NCBI GenBank assembly: GCA_965212125.1
Contig: OZ243045.1
Span: 1-64,000 of the forward strand
DNA length: 64,000 nucleotides
Origin: CAYRJD01 sp965212125
Lineage (GTDB): Bacteria > Actinomycetota > Acidimicrobiia > Acidimicrobiales > Poriferisodalaceae
Direction of reading: 5' to 3'
This document shows positions 33,484-41,878 of this stretch, in pieces. Below the pieces are notes generated by a model that ran no database searches, had not been told where the DNA came from, and was given only the letters and a program-made list of their open reading frames with translations. The position numbers and the translations under genes were made by a program. The stretch's first letter is position 1; every line of letters starts with the position of its first letter.

Positions 33484-33512
33484 GCCTGCGCGTACCGCAG
33501 CGTGGCGCAGGC
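33484..33512. promoter_or_regulatory. 8-bp inverted repeat in divergent promoter region
   Basis: GCCTGCGC (33484-33491) and GCGCAGGC (33505-33512) form a perfect inverted repeat with a 13-base spacer, midway between the two divergent aminotransferase genes. It lies next to CATAAACT, a possible -10 of the rightward gene. The dyad is suitable for a dimeric regulator controlling both genes; the regulator is not in the window. Confidence 0.4.
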
Positions 33513-33566
33513 ATAAACTCACGACAGAGTTCCCAACCAGAGTTATCAAACACAGCGAGGTGCTAG

Positions 33567-34817
33567 ATGTCGTTAGCTCGTGGGCGTCAGCTTGTTATGA
33601 CTCCCGGCCCTTCGGTGGTGCCTGAAGAGGTGCTGTCCGCCATGCATCGGCCGATGCCCAACATCTACGAGGGCGAGATCGTCGGGCTGATCTACAAACT
33701 TCTGGACGACCTGCAGCCGCTGGCTCGCACGCAACACCGCACCTACGTCACCATTTCCAACGGGCACGGGGCGTGGGAGATGGCTATTACCAACACGCTG
33801 TCGCGTGGCGACCACATGCTCGTGCTGGAGGTGGGCAACTTTGCGACCAGCTGGGCGACCAACGCCGCCAAATCGGGGCTCACCTTTGAGACCCTGCACG
33901 CCAAGCCTGGCGCCGCCATCGACCCGGCCGAGGTGCGTGAGCATCTGAGCGCCGACAAAAACCGCAAGATAAATGCCGTGTTGGTCACGCAGGTCGACAC
34001 GTCAACATCGGTGCACAACGACATAAAGGCCATCCGCGAAGCGATGGACGCGGCCGATCATCCGGCGTTGCTGATGGTTGACTGCGTGGCGTCGTTGGCA
34101 TGCGAGCCCTATGAGATGGACGCCTGGGGCGTGGACGTAACCGTGTCGGCGGTGCAGAAGGGCTTGATGATGCCGCCCGGGCTGGGTCTTGTGTGGGCGG
34201 GGCCACGCGCACAAGAGGCGCACAAAACCGCCGACTTGCGCACCGGCTATTGGGACTGGACCGCCCGAACCGACCCGGATGCGCACTACTGGATCTTCTG
34301 CGGCACGCCACCGGTGCAGCAGCTTTGGGGGCTAGAGGTCGCTCTGCGAATGCTCTATGAGGAGGGGCTGGAGGCGGTGTGGGAGCGCCACCGAGTGCTG
34401 GCGAAAGCCGTTCATGCGGCGGTGGATACCTGGCACAAGCCGGACGGATTGCAGCTGCACGTGCCGAATCCTGATCATCGGGCCGCTTCGGTCACGATGG
34501 TTGAGAGCGGCCAGATTGACGCCGATGCGTTGCGTGCGACAGCTGAGCGCCAGACCGGTCTGACGCTGGGCTTGGGCATCCACGCCGAAAGAGAGGCTCA
34601 ATTCCGCATTGCGCACATGGGCTACATGAACCCGACGATGTTGCTGGGCGGTCTTGGCGCTTTGGAGGCCACGCTGATTGCCACGGGCGCGCCGATTGGG
34701 GCGTCTGGTGTGGCGGCGGCGAGTGAAGTGATTGCGGCTGCGATGAAATCGTCGCTTGAGGCGGATGCGGCTGAGGGTGCTGACGGCGGTGCCAGCGGCG
34801 CTGGCGGTTGTTGCTGA
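33567..34817 (+). CDS. Class V PLP aminotransferase (serine/alanine-glyoxylate type)
   Basis: A 416-residue class V aminotransferase. It opens RQLVMTPGPSVVPEEVL; the SNGHGAWEMAITN and MVDCVASLACEPYEMDAWGVDV blocks and the PLP lysine in VSAVQKGLMMPPGLGLV are typical of serine-glyoxylate, alanine-glyoxylate or ureidoglycine-glyoxylate enzymes. The last 40 residues are an Ala/Glu/Gly-rich tail ending in GAGGCC. It is convergent with an oxalate/formate-type MFS gene and divergent from a class III aminotransferase, which would fit amino-acid or purine nitrogen recycling through glyoxylate. The exact substrates are open. Confidence 0.88.
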   Translation: MSLARGRQLVMTPGPSVVPEEVLSAMHRPMPNIYEGEIVGLIYKLLDDLQPLARTQHRTYVTISNGHGAWEMAITNTLSRGDHMLVLEVGNFATSWATNAAKSGLTFETLHAKPGAAIDPAEVREHLSADKNRKINAVLVTQVDTSTSVHNDIKAIREAMDAADHPALLMVDCVASLACEPYEMDAWGVDVTVSAVQKGLMMPPGLGLVWAGPRAQEAHKTADLRTGYWDWTARTDPDAHYWIFCGTPPVQQLWGLEVALRMLYEEGLEAVWERHRVLAKAVHAAVDTWHKPDGLQLHVPNPDHRAASVTMVESGQIDADALRATAERQTGLTLGLGIHAEREAQFRIAHMGYMNPTMLLGGLGALEATLIATGAPIGASGVAAASEVIAAAMKSSLEADAAEGADGGASGAGGCC

Positions 34818-34838
34818 TTTGGGGCTAGCCCAACGCAG

Positions 34839-36317
34839 CTAGTCCGCCTGGACCTCAAACACTTTCGGAGCGCGGCCGTGTTGCACAAGTTCGCGAGGTT
34901 GGTCAAGCTGTGTTTCGTCTGGCTGTGGTGCTAACCCTCCGTTGCTGGCTGTGCCGTTGCTGGCAGTCGCGGCGGCTGGCTTCGTCGTGCCGTTCATTGC
35001 GCCGCCAGCCATCGCACCGTCCATCGCACCTGCGTCAGCCTCCATGTAATCGCGCGCAGGATTCCCCGCAGCCCGAAACAGCACCAGTCCGCCCGCGCAC
35101 ACCAGTATCAGCACGAAAAACGACAAGCGATATGACACCGCATCGCGTATCAGCCCGACCACCAAAGGCCCCGAACCAACACCCAAGACCATCAACAGCT
35201 GACCCATCCCATAGATGCGCGGATAGTTGCGCACGCCAAAAGCGTCAGCCAGCAGCAGCGGATGCAACATGAGCAGGTTGCCGACGGAACTACCCATCAC
35301 AAACGCTCCGACCAGCACCCAGATCCGTGTGTCGGCCAGTGCCAAGATGCAGATGCCACCCACCTGAACCAAAATCAAAAAAGTCGTCAGCCTGCGCAGC
35401 GACATCCGCAACGCCGTCCGCCCGCCGATGATGCGAAACACAACGCTGGTGGCGCTCAGCGTGATGAGCGCAAGCTGGGCGTCTTCTAAACCAATCCGCT
35501 CTTTGGTCAGGTTGAACAAGTGCTGAATCACGCCCACCTGCGCACCCATTATCAGCAGATACCCCGCCGACATAAAAATGAAATAGCGCGATCGCACGGC
35601 GTGCTTGTAAGTCGCGCCAGGCGGCGGCGCAATGGCCGCAGTCGAGGCTGAGCCGTCGGCCATCTTCGGCGGCGGATCGCCGTCGGGTCGCAGTCCGTAC
35701 TTCTCGGGCGAAGAGCGCACCAGCAGCCACAACACCACTATCAAAGAGACGAACAAGATCACCGCAAATGCGAGAGCGGAATCTGCCAGCGTGTTTGTGT
35801 CAATGACCGCCGCCAGCACCGGCGCAATGGCGATGCCGCCCACCGACAATCCGGTCGAGGCAATAGACAAAGCGACCGCCCGCCGCCGCTGGAACCAGCG
35901 AGTAACCACGGTGGTTGCGGGCACCAGTCCGGTCAGCGCAAAGCCGATGCCGAACACAACCATCACCGCAAACAGCTGCCACTCTTCACGCACCTCGCCG
36001 ACCAGCGCTATGGAAACTGCGATGATGACGGTTCCAAACGTCATCACCCAGCGCACGTCGAAGCGCCCGATGAGGCTGCCGGTGAAGTAGCCGAATATGC
36101 CGGAGGTGTAGAAGAACACGCTGGTGCCGGCGCTGGCCAGGCCGGTGCTGAAGGCCTGCTCGTCAATCAGGGCGGAAAGGAAGACACCTTGGGCGTAGAA
36201 GGCGAAGCCGGAGGTGAGCGACATCAGCAAGAACAGCCCCGACAGCACGATCCAGCCGCGGGTGAAGCGTTTTTGGACTGGCGGGTCTGCTACGCCAACT
36301 GGCGAGGCATCTGTCAT
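34839..36317 (-). CDS. MFS transporter, monocarboxylate/oxalate-formate-antiporter-like
   Basis: A 492-residue major facilitator with about 12 membrane segments. The N-terminal half has GWIVLSGLFLLMSLTSGFAFYAQGVFL and FYTSGIFGYFTGSLIGRFDVRW (loop 2-3 motif A), then WFQRRRAVALSIASTGLSVGG, a hallmark of the OFA/MCT group. The long C-terminal tail is low complexity (repeated AMDGAMAGGAMNG units), and a Pro-rich loop divides the two six-helix halves. It is convergent with the class V aminotransferase. The substrate is probably a small mono- or dicarboxylate. Confidence 0.88.
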   Translation of the reverse strand: MTDASPVGVADPPVQKRFTRGWIVLSGLFLLMSLTSGFAFYAQGVFLSALIDEQAFSTGLASAGTSVFFYTSGIFGYFTGSLIGRFDVRWVMTFGTVIIAVSIALVGEVREEWQLFAVMVVFGIGFALTGLVPATTVVTRWFQRRRAVALSIASTGLSVGGIAIAPVLAAVIDTNTLADSALAFAVILFVSLIVVLWLLVRSSPEKYGLRPDGDPPPKMADGSASTAAIAPPPGATYKHAVRSRYFIFMSAGYLLIMGAQVGVIQHLFNLTKERIGLEDAQLALITLSATSVVFRIIGGRTALRMSLRRLTTFLILVQVGGICILALADTRIWVLVGAFVMGSSVGNLLMLHPLLLADAFGVRNYPRIYGMGQLLMVLGVGSGPLVVGLIRDAVSYRLSFFVLILVCAGGLVLFRAAGNPARDYMEADAGAMDGAMAGGAMNGTTKPAAATASNGTASNGGLAPQPDETQLDQPRELVQHGRAPKVFEVQAD

Positions 36318-36439
36318 TGATTAGATCCTGCCAGTCGCTGGGGAATATGTGATCGGCCGATGCCGACTATGTCGACTAGCTGGCGACATCTTACAAGCCG
36401 TTCTGACCTGGCTAGCAGCCGACTAGTAGTCTGCGATTT

Positions 36440-37693
36440 GTGAAAGCAAATCAACTCTCTCGACCCGGTGGCAAGTCTCGGCCCGGCCGCAAGCTCAGCC
36501 GTAAGCCCGCTCGCAAGCTAGGCAAATACTTGGCACTGCTGGCGGCGCTCGCTTTGTTTGCCGCGGCCTGCGGCAGCGATGACGACGATGCCAACGCGCA
36601 AGATGCTGCCGCCGCGCAAGATGCCGCCGATGAGGCCAACGAAGCCAACGCGGCCCGCGAGGAAGAAGAGGCGGGCACCGCCGACGACGACACCGAGCAG
36701 TCCGATGCCGACGACCCTGCTGACGACTCCGAAACAACTGACTCCGCAGAAGCTGTAGACGGCTCCGCCGGCGCTCAGCCAGGCAACGCATGCCAGACTG
36801 GCGGTCAGTCACCTTCGATCAACACATCGGTAACGGTCACAGGTGGCTCAGGCGATTCAGAGTTCGTAAACAGCTACAACTATGAGCTGTACGTACCCAG
36901 CGGATACAACGGCGCACCCACGCCGCTGGTTGTCAACTTTCACGGCTTGGGCTCCAACGGGCTGCAGCAGCAGGGTTACACCGCATACGACCAAGTGGCC
37001 GAGGAGGAAGGCTTCATAGTCGCATATCCGACCGGGCTGCCAAGCGCTCAGGGCCTAAACAGCTGGGAGTTGCCGCAGTTCGATGAGGAAAGCCGCGACG
37101 ACGTTGCGTTCGTGCGTGCCCTAATCGGCGACATAGGGCAGTGGGTTTGTGTTGATGAATCCCGCATCTATTCCACGGGCATGTCCAACGGTGGGTTCTT
37201 CAGTGCGATCGTGGCGTGCGAGCTGGCGGACGTTTTTGCGGCGACCTTCTCTGTCGCTGGCATGACGCACCCGGAAGGCTGCGTGCCTTCGCAACCCATA
37301 GCTATGGGATTCATCCACGGCACCGCCGATGACGTGGTTCCCTACATCGGCACCGGCACCTCAACCCTGCTGACCCTGCTAGAGCAAGGCAGCGAGGCAT
37401 ACATAACAGCGGAAGAGTTTTTCAGCCAGTCAATGCCTGACGAGATCGCCGAGTTCGCCGCCGACATGGGATGCGACGAAATAACCGAAACCGCCCACAG
37501 CGCCGACACGCAGTTGCGTCGATTTGCGGGCTGCGATGATCCCAACGTGGAGGTTGTCTTTTACACGGTTCAAGACGGCGGGCATGTGTGGCCGGGTGCG
37601 GAGGCAACCATCAACCAGAGCACGCTTGATTTTGATGCCAGCCGTGACGGCTGGGCGTTTTTGAGCCAGTTCACGTTGATCTCACGCCCCTAG
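36440..37693 (+). CDS. Lipoprotein esterase, PHB-depolymerase/feruloyl-esterase family (LpqC-like)
   Basis: A secreted alpha/beta hydrolase. A lipobox (LFAAAC, C44) follows a basic N-terminus, then an acidic low-complexity spacer at about 45-110 (Asp/Glu/Ala) precedes the catalytic domain. NFHGLGSNG is the oxyanion region, the nucleophile is S249 in STGMSNGGFF, FIHGTADDVVPY supplies the acid, and the final His is in DGGHVWPGAE. It resembles polyhydroxybutyrate depolymerase-like (LpqC/esterase D1) lipoproteins, which hydrolyse polyesters or carbohydrate esters outside the cell. GTG 36440. It stands alone between two unrelated transcription units. Confidence 0.9.
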   Translation: MKANQLSRPGGKSRPGRKLSRKPARKLGKYLALLAALALFAAACGSDDDDANAQDAAAAQDAADEANEANAAREEEEAGTADDDTEQSDADDPADDSETTDSAEAVDGSAGAQPGNACQTGGQSPSINTSVTVTGGSGDSEFVNSYNYELYVPSGYNGAPTPLVVNFHGLGSNGLQQQGYTAYDQVAEEEGFIVAYPTGLPSAQGLNSWELPQFDEESRDDVAFVRALIGDIGQWVCVDESRIYSTGMSNGGFFSAIVACELADVFAATFSVAGMTHPEGCVPSQPIAMGFIHGTADDVVPYIGTGTSTLLTLLEQGSEAYITAEEFFSQSMPDEIAEFAADMGCDEITETAHSADTQLRRFAGCDDPNVEVVFYTVQDGGHVWPGAEATINQSTLDFDASRDGWAFLSQFTLISRP

Positions 37694-37741
37694 TCAGCGC
37701 ACGCCCGTTTAGCCGCCGCTCGCCCGGTCACTCCTCTAGCT

Positions 37742-38806
37742 ATGCGATCTGCCCGAGTGGTTGCCGTTGGGCAAATGGAGTGCGAGGAAATCCCCACCGC
37801 CGCGCTTGATCTGGAAAACGACGGGCGCGAGGTGCTGGTGCGCAGCGAGATGTCATCAATCTGCGGCAGCGACCTACACATGGTGATGATGGGCGCCGGC
37901 TTGATGCATCAGGCTCCGTGCCCGCACGGTTTCCCCGGCCACGAAGGCATCGGCGAGGTGGTTGAAAGTCACGTGCCGCATTTGCCGCCGGGCACGCACG
38001 TGCTGACGTTTCCCAACGTGCCGGAGGCTGAGTGCTTTAGCGAATACCAGCGGGTGGGCGCCAGCTATTGCGTTCCGCTGCCGGCTTGCGATGTGCCGCG
38101 CAGCCAGCTGTTAATGGCGCAGCAGCTCGGCACTGTTATCTATGCGCTGCGGCAGCACCCCCGCAATGTCGCCGGCGAGACGGTGGTGGTGATGGGGCAG
38201 GGCTCTGCCGGACTGTTCTTTACTTATCTGCTGAAGCGTGCCGGTGCTGCGAAAGTAATAGTGGCGGATTTGTCTGAGGCCCGCCTGAAGCAGTCCGTTG
38301 CGTATGGCGCCGACGTCTGCATAAAGGCGGGCGGCGCTGGCAGCAGCAGCGCGGGCGGCGGTGCTGCCAGTGGTGCGAGTGCTGCCAACGACTCGGGCGC
38401 CAACGACGCACTGCTTGAAGCGGTCGCAGATCTGACCGGAGGCAAGGGCGCGGACTACGTGGTGGAGGCGGTCGGCAGCGCGTCGGCGTTTCTTAGTTCG
38501 GTCGACCTTGTGCGAATGGACGGCCAACTGCTTTGGTTCGGGCTGCCCTCCACCGACGACAACATTGCGATGCAGTTCCAAAAGTTTTTCCGCAAACGCC
38601 TCAAGGCGGCCAGCACTTACGGCGCACAAGACGAGCCCGGGGCGACGTCTTTCCGCCAGGCGTTGTCGCTGATACAGCACGGCCACATTGACGTGTCGCC
38701 GCTGCTAAGCCACGTGTTCAACATAGAACAGATCGGTGATGCGATGCGACTTGCGCACGAGCCACACGATGTGGGCGCATTGAAGGTATCGGTGGAGTTC
38801 ACCTGA
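37742..38806 (+). CDS. Zinc-type alcohol dehydrogenase family (MDR) protein
   Basis: A 354-residue medium-chain dehydrogenase. CGSDLH is the catalytic-metal region, GFPGHEGIGEV carries the GHE motif, and the Rossmann site is VVVMGQGSAGLFFTYLL. Between the beta strands after AYGADVCIKA there is a Gly/Ser/Ala insertion (GGAGSSSAGGGAASGASAAN), and then GGKGADYVVEAVGSASA. The usual four cysteines of the structural zinc lobe are absent, so only catalytic metal is expected. It lies 17 bp upstream of homoserine dehydrogenase and may be co-transcribed with it. Substrate unknown. Confidence 0.88.
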   Translation: MRSARVVAVGQMECEEIPTAALDLENDGREVLVRSEMSSICGSDLHMVMMGAGLMHQAPCPHGFPGHEGIGEVVESHVPHLPPGTHVLTFPNVPEAECFSEYQRVGASYCVPLPACDVPRSQLLMAQQLGTVIYALRQHPRNVAGETVVVMGQGSAGLFFTYLLKRAGAAKVIVADLSEARLKQSVAYGADVCIKAGGAGSSSAGGGAASGASAANDSGANDALLEAVADLTGGKGADYVVEAVGSASAFLSSVDLVRMDGQLLWFGLPSTDDNIAMQFQKFFRKRLKAASTYGAQDEPGATSFRQALSLIQHGHIDVSPLLSHVFNIEQIGDAMRLAHEPHDVGALKVSVEFT

Positions 38807-38823
38807 CGCGTAACCTCAACTGA

Positions 38824-40236
38824 GTGAGCGAAAAAGCAGCCCCTGAGCCAGGAGTGATACGCGTCGGCGTGCTGGGCTGCGGCACCGTCGGCGGCAGCCT
38901 GATTGACCTGCTACAGCGCGATCGCAACCACATAGCGGCGCGCACCGGGCTCAAGTTTGACGTCACCAAAGTGGCGGTGCGTGACCTGGCCGCCCAGCGA
39001 TCCGTAGAGCTGCCCGACGGCGTGCTGACCACCGATGTCGCCGCGGTGGTGAACGCATCTGACGTGGACGTGGTGGTGGAGACCATCGGCGGCACTAACC
39101 CGGCCGCTGACGCGGTGATGACGGCGCTGCGAGCGGGCAAGCCGGTGGTGACCGCCAACAAGGAGCTGCTAGCCGCCGCTGGCAAGGAACTGTTTGAGGC
39201 CGCTGCGGCGGGCGGCGTTGATCTGGCGTTTGAGGCGTCCGTCGCAGCTGGCATTCCGCTCATCAGCGCTCTGCGCCAAACGCTGGTCGGTGAGCGCGTT
39301 ACCCGCCTGATGGGGATAGTCAACGGCACCACCAATTTCATTCTCACCAAGATGACCGAGGAAGACGCCGGCTACGACGATGTGCTAGCGGAAGCGCAAA
39401 GGCTTGGCTATGCCGAAGCCGACCCGACGGCCGACGTTGAGGGAGCCGATGCGGCCGCCAAGGCAGCCATCTTGGCGATGATGGCGTTCGGCGCGGACGT
39501 AACCGCCAACGACGTTTACACCGAGGGCATCGCCAAGTTGCGCCCGTCCGACATTGCGGCGGCTCGCCGGATGGGTCACGTGATCAAGCTGCTGGCGGTG
39601 GTCGAGCAAGTTGAGACGGCGCCAGCCGACACCGGGTCCGCGGCCGAGTTCGCCGTGGAGGCGCGAGTGCATCCCACGATGGTGCCTGCGGACCATCCGC
39701 TAGCTGCGGTGCGTGATTCGTTCAACGCAGTGTTTTTGCAGGGCGAAGCGGTGGGCGACCTGATGCTGTACGGCCGCGGCGCCGGCGGCTACGCAACCGC
39801 AAGTGCGGTGCTGGGTGACCTGATAATGGTCGCCACCAACCTCACAAACAAGGTGCGTGATCGCTTGCCCAACCTGGTTGAGTTTCCGGTGAAGCCAATC
39901 GGGGAGACGGTCAGCGCGTACCACGTTTCAATGTCGGTGCTGGACGCTCCGGGGGTGCTGGCTGTGGTGGCGGGAGTGTTTGGCGAGCACGACGTGTCGA
40001 TCGGTTCGATGGAACAAACCGCAGTAACGCAGGTGGAGTCCGCACCCGAACACGACAGCCCGGATGCGCAGCGTGGCGCGGACGCGGCTGCGATGCCCGC
40101 GGCGGTGCCTTCGGCTCACTTGGAGTTCATTACTCATCGCGCCCGTGAGGCCGATGTTCAAGCGACCTTGCGAGCGCTCAGCGGTCTGGCGCAGGTTCAC
40201 TCGGTCGGGACGCCTATTCGGGTCATTGGCGACTAG
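38824..40236 (+). CDS. hom: Homoserine dehydrogenase
   Basis: Reduces aspartate semialdehyde to homoserine, a branch-point of threonine/methionine synthesis. The NAD(P) motif is VGVLGCGTVGGSL, the substrate region is GIVNGTTNFILTKM, and the catalytic Lys is in DPTADVEGADAAAKAAILA. A C-terminal ACT domain (HVSMSVLDAPGVLAVVAGVF) follows, for threonine feedback. An Ala/Asp/Pro insert (ESAPEHDSPDAQRGADAAAM) interrupts the ACT domain near residue 407. GTG 38824; thrC follows after 53 bp. This opens the canonical actinobacterial hom-thrC-(thrB)-rho block. Confidence 0.95.
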   Translation: MSEKAAPEPGVIRVGVLGCGTVGGSLIDLLQRDRNHIAARTGLKFDVTKVAVRDLAAQRSVELPDGVLTTDVAAVVNASDVDVVVETIGGTNPAADAVMTALRAGKPVVTANKELLAAAGKELFEAAAAGGVDLAFEASVAAGIPLISALRQTLVGERVTRLMGIVNGTTNFILTKMTEEDAGYDDVLAEAQRLGYAEADPTADVEGADAAAKAAILAMMAFGADVTANDVYTEGIAKLRPSDIAAARRMGHVIKLLAVVEQVETAPADTGSAAEFAVEARVHPTMVPADHPLAAVRDSFNAVFLQGEAVGDLMLYGRGAGGYATASAVLGDLIMVATNLTNKVRDRLPNLVEFPVKPIGETVSAYHVSMSVLDAPGVLAVVAGVFGEHDVSIGSMEQTAVTQVESAPEHDSPDAQRGADAAAMPAAVPSAHLEFITHRAREADVQATLRALSGLAQVHSVGTPIRVIGD

Positions 40237-40289
40237 GGCCACGGCGCGGCTCTGGTAAACGCGGCTCTGGTAAAGCAGCTCTGGCAGCG

Positions 40290-41738
40290 ATGAAATACGT
40301 CAGCACACGCGGCGACGCTCAGCCGCTTGAGTTTGGCGACGCCATGCTTGGCGGGCTGGCTCCCGACGGCGGCTTGTATATGCCAACGCATTGGCCGACC
40401 TTGAGCAGTGCGGATCTAGCCAGCCTGGCGGACCTGGATTACGCGCAGGTGGCGGCACGTGTGCTGGCGCCGTTTTTTGAGCCATCTATTGACGCCGACA
40501 CGCTGGGCGAGCTAACGCAAGACGCTTACGGCACTTTCCGCCACGAAGAGGTAGTGCCGGTTAGCGAGTTGGCGCCGGGCGACGGCGAGTATCTGGTTGA
40601 GCTTTTCTGGGGGCCGACCTTCTCATTCAAAGACGTGGCGCTGCAGCTATTAGGTCGCCTGTTTGAACACGAGCTAACAAAGCGCAACCAAACGATCACG
40701 ATCGTCGGCGCCACTTCGGGCGACACCGGCAGCGCAGCAATACATGCGTGCCGTGACCGACCCGGCATCCAACTGGTGATGCTGCACCCTGCAGGCCGCA
40801 TCACCCCGACCCAACGCCTGCAGATGACCACCGTTGATTCGCCCAACATTGTCAACGTCGCGGTTGAGGGAACCTTCGACGACTGCCAAGACCTGGTGAA
40901 GACAATGTTTTCTGACCCGCAGTTTCGTGCCAGCACGCGGCTGGCAGCCGTCAACAGCATCAACTGGGCGCGTGTGGCAGCTCAGGTCGTCTACTACGTC
41001 ACCACGGCGTTGAAGCTGGGCGCCCCCGCCCGCCCGGTTTCGTTTTGCGTTCCGACCGGCAACTTCGGCAACATCTTGGCGGGCGACATTGCACGTCGCA
41101 TGGGCGTGCCGATTGAGCGGCTGGTGATCGCCAGCAACGAAAACGACATCCTCACCCGCACCTACGACACGGGGGTTATGAAGCTGGAGCCGGTGCTGCC
41201 AACGTCAAGTCCGGCCATGGACATAGCGGTGTCCTCTAATTTTGAGAGGCTGATTTTTGAGCTAGGCGGCCGGGTCGGGCACACGGTCGCCGCGGCCATG
41301 GCGCAGTTCCGAACGAACGACCAAGGCGTGGCGCTTGAAGCGGAAGTGATCGCCGGGCTGCGCTCAGGTTTTGCGGCGGGTCGGGCAACGCAAGAAGAAG
41401 TAGCGGCGACCATCGCCCAGGTGTTAGAGGAGACTGGCCGGTTGATTGATCCGCACACCGCAGTCGCGGCGTATGTGGCGCGCTCTGTTGTGGGCGAGGC
41501 CGCGGGTGAGGCGCGGCGCAAGGTCGCGCTCAGCAGCACAACGCCCATGGCGATCATGGCTACGGCGCACCCCGCCAAGTTCTCCGAAGCGGTGAAAGCC
41601 GCCACCGACCAAGAGCCAGACTTGCCGCCCGAGCTAGCGCAGCTGTCGGAGTTGCCGGAGCGCTACGAATCGGTCGCCAACGATCTGGAAGCGGCGAAGG
41701 CGATCGTCGCGGACGTGGCGGCCCGCGCTACCCAATAG
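40290..41738 (+). CDS. thrC: Threonine synthase
   Basis: PLP enzyme forming threonine from O-phosphohomoserine. The N-terminus MKYVSTRG and LAPDGGLYMP are typical of the longer E. coli-type ThrC. The PLP lysine is in TFSFKDVALQLLG, followed by IVGATSGDTGSAAIHA. Later blocks are AAVNSINWARVAAQVVYY and the phosphate loop CVPTGNFGNILAGDIARRMG. Its 482 residues match full length. The gene lies between hom and the Rho-like gene. The expected thrB (homoserine kinase) is not between thrC and the Rho-like gene, so the kinase must be encoded elsewhere or replaced. Confidence 0.95.
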   Translation: MKYVSTRGDAQPLEFGDAMLGGLAPDGGLYMPTHWPTLSSADLASLADLDYAQVAARVLAPFFEPSIDADTLGELTQDAYGTFRHEEVVPVSELAPGDGEYLVELFWGPTFSFKDVALQLLGRLFEHELTKRNQTITIVGATSGDTGSAAIHACRDRPGIQLVMLHPAGRITPTQRLQMTTVDSPNIVNVAVEGTFDDCQDLVKTMFSDPQFRASTRLAAVNSINWARVAAQVVYYVTTALKLGAPARPVSFCVPTGNFGNILAGDIARRMGVPIERLVIASNENDILTRTYDTGVMKLEPVLPTSSPAMDIAVSSNFERLIFELGGRVGHTVAAAMAQFRTNDQGVALEAEVIAGLRSGFAAGRATQEEVAATIAQVLEETGRLIDPHTAVAAYVARSVVGEAAGEARRKVALSSTTPMAIMATAHPAKFSEAVKAATDQEPDLPPELAQLSELPERYESVANDLEAAKAIVADVAARATQ

Positions 41739-41878
41739 CCTGTCCGTTGGTTCCCAACTGGTTGTCGGCAAGTGGCCGATGCCAAGCAATGGGACACGCA
41801 ACTGGCCCTATCAGATTGTGAGGGGCTGGCTGTTTTTATCGGAGTCGGATTAGACCGTCCATTGGTGAAAGTGCAGCT

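Noticed and set aside
41739..41878. tRNA or regulatory RNA in the thrC-rho gap
   Set aside because: No cloverleaf, CCA end or terminator-antiterminator pair could be drawn.
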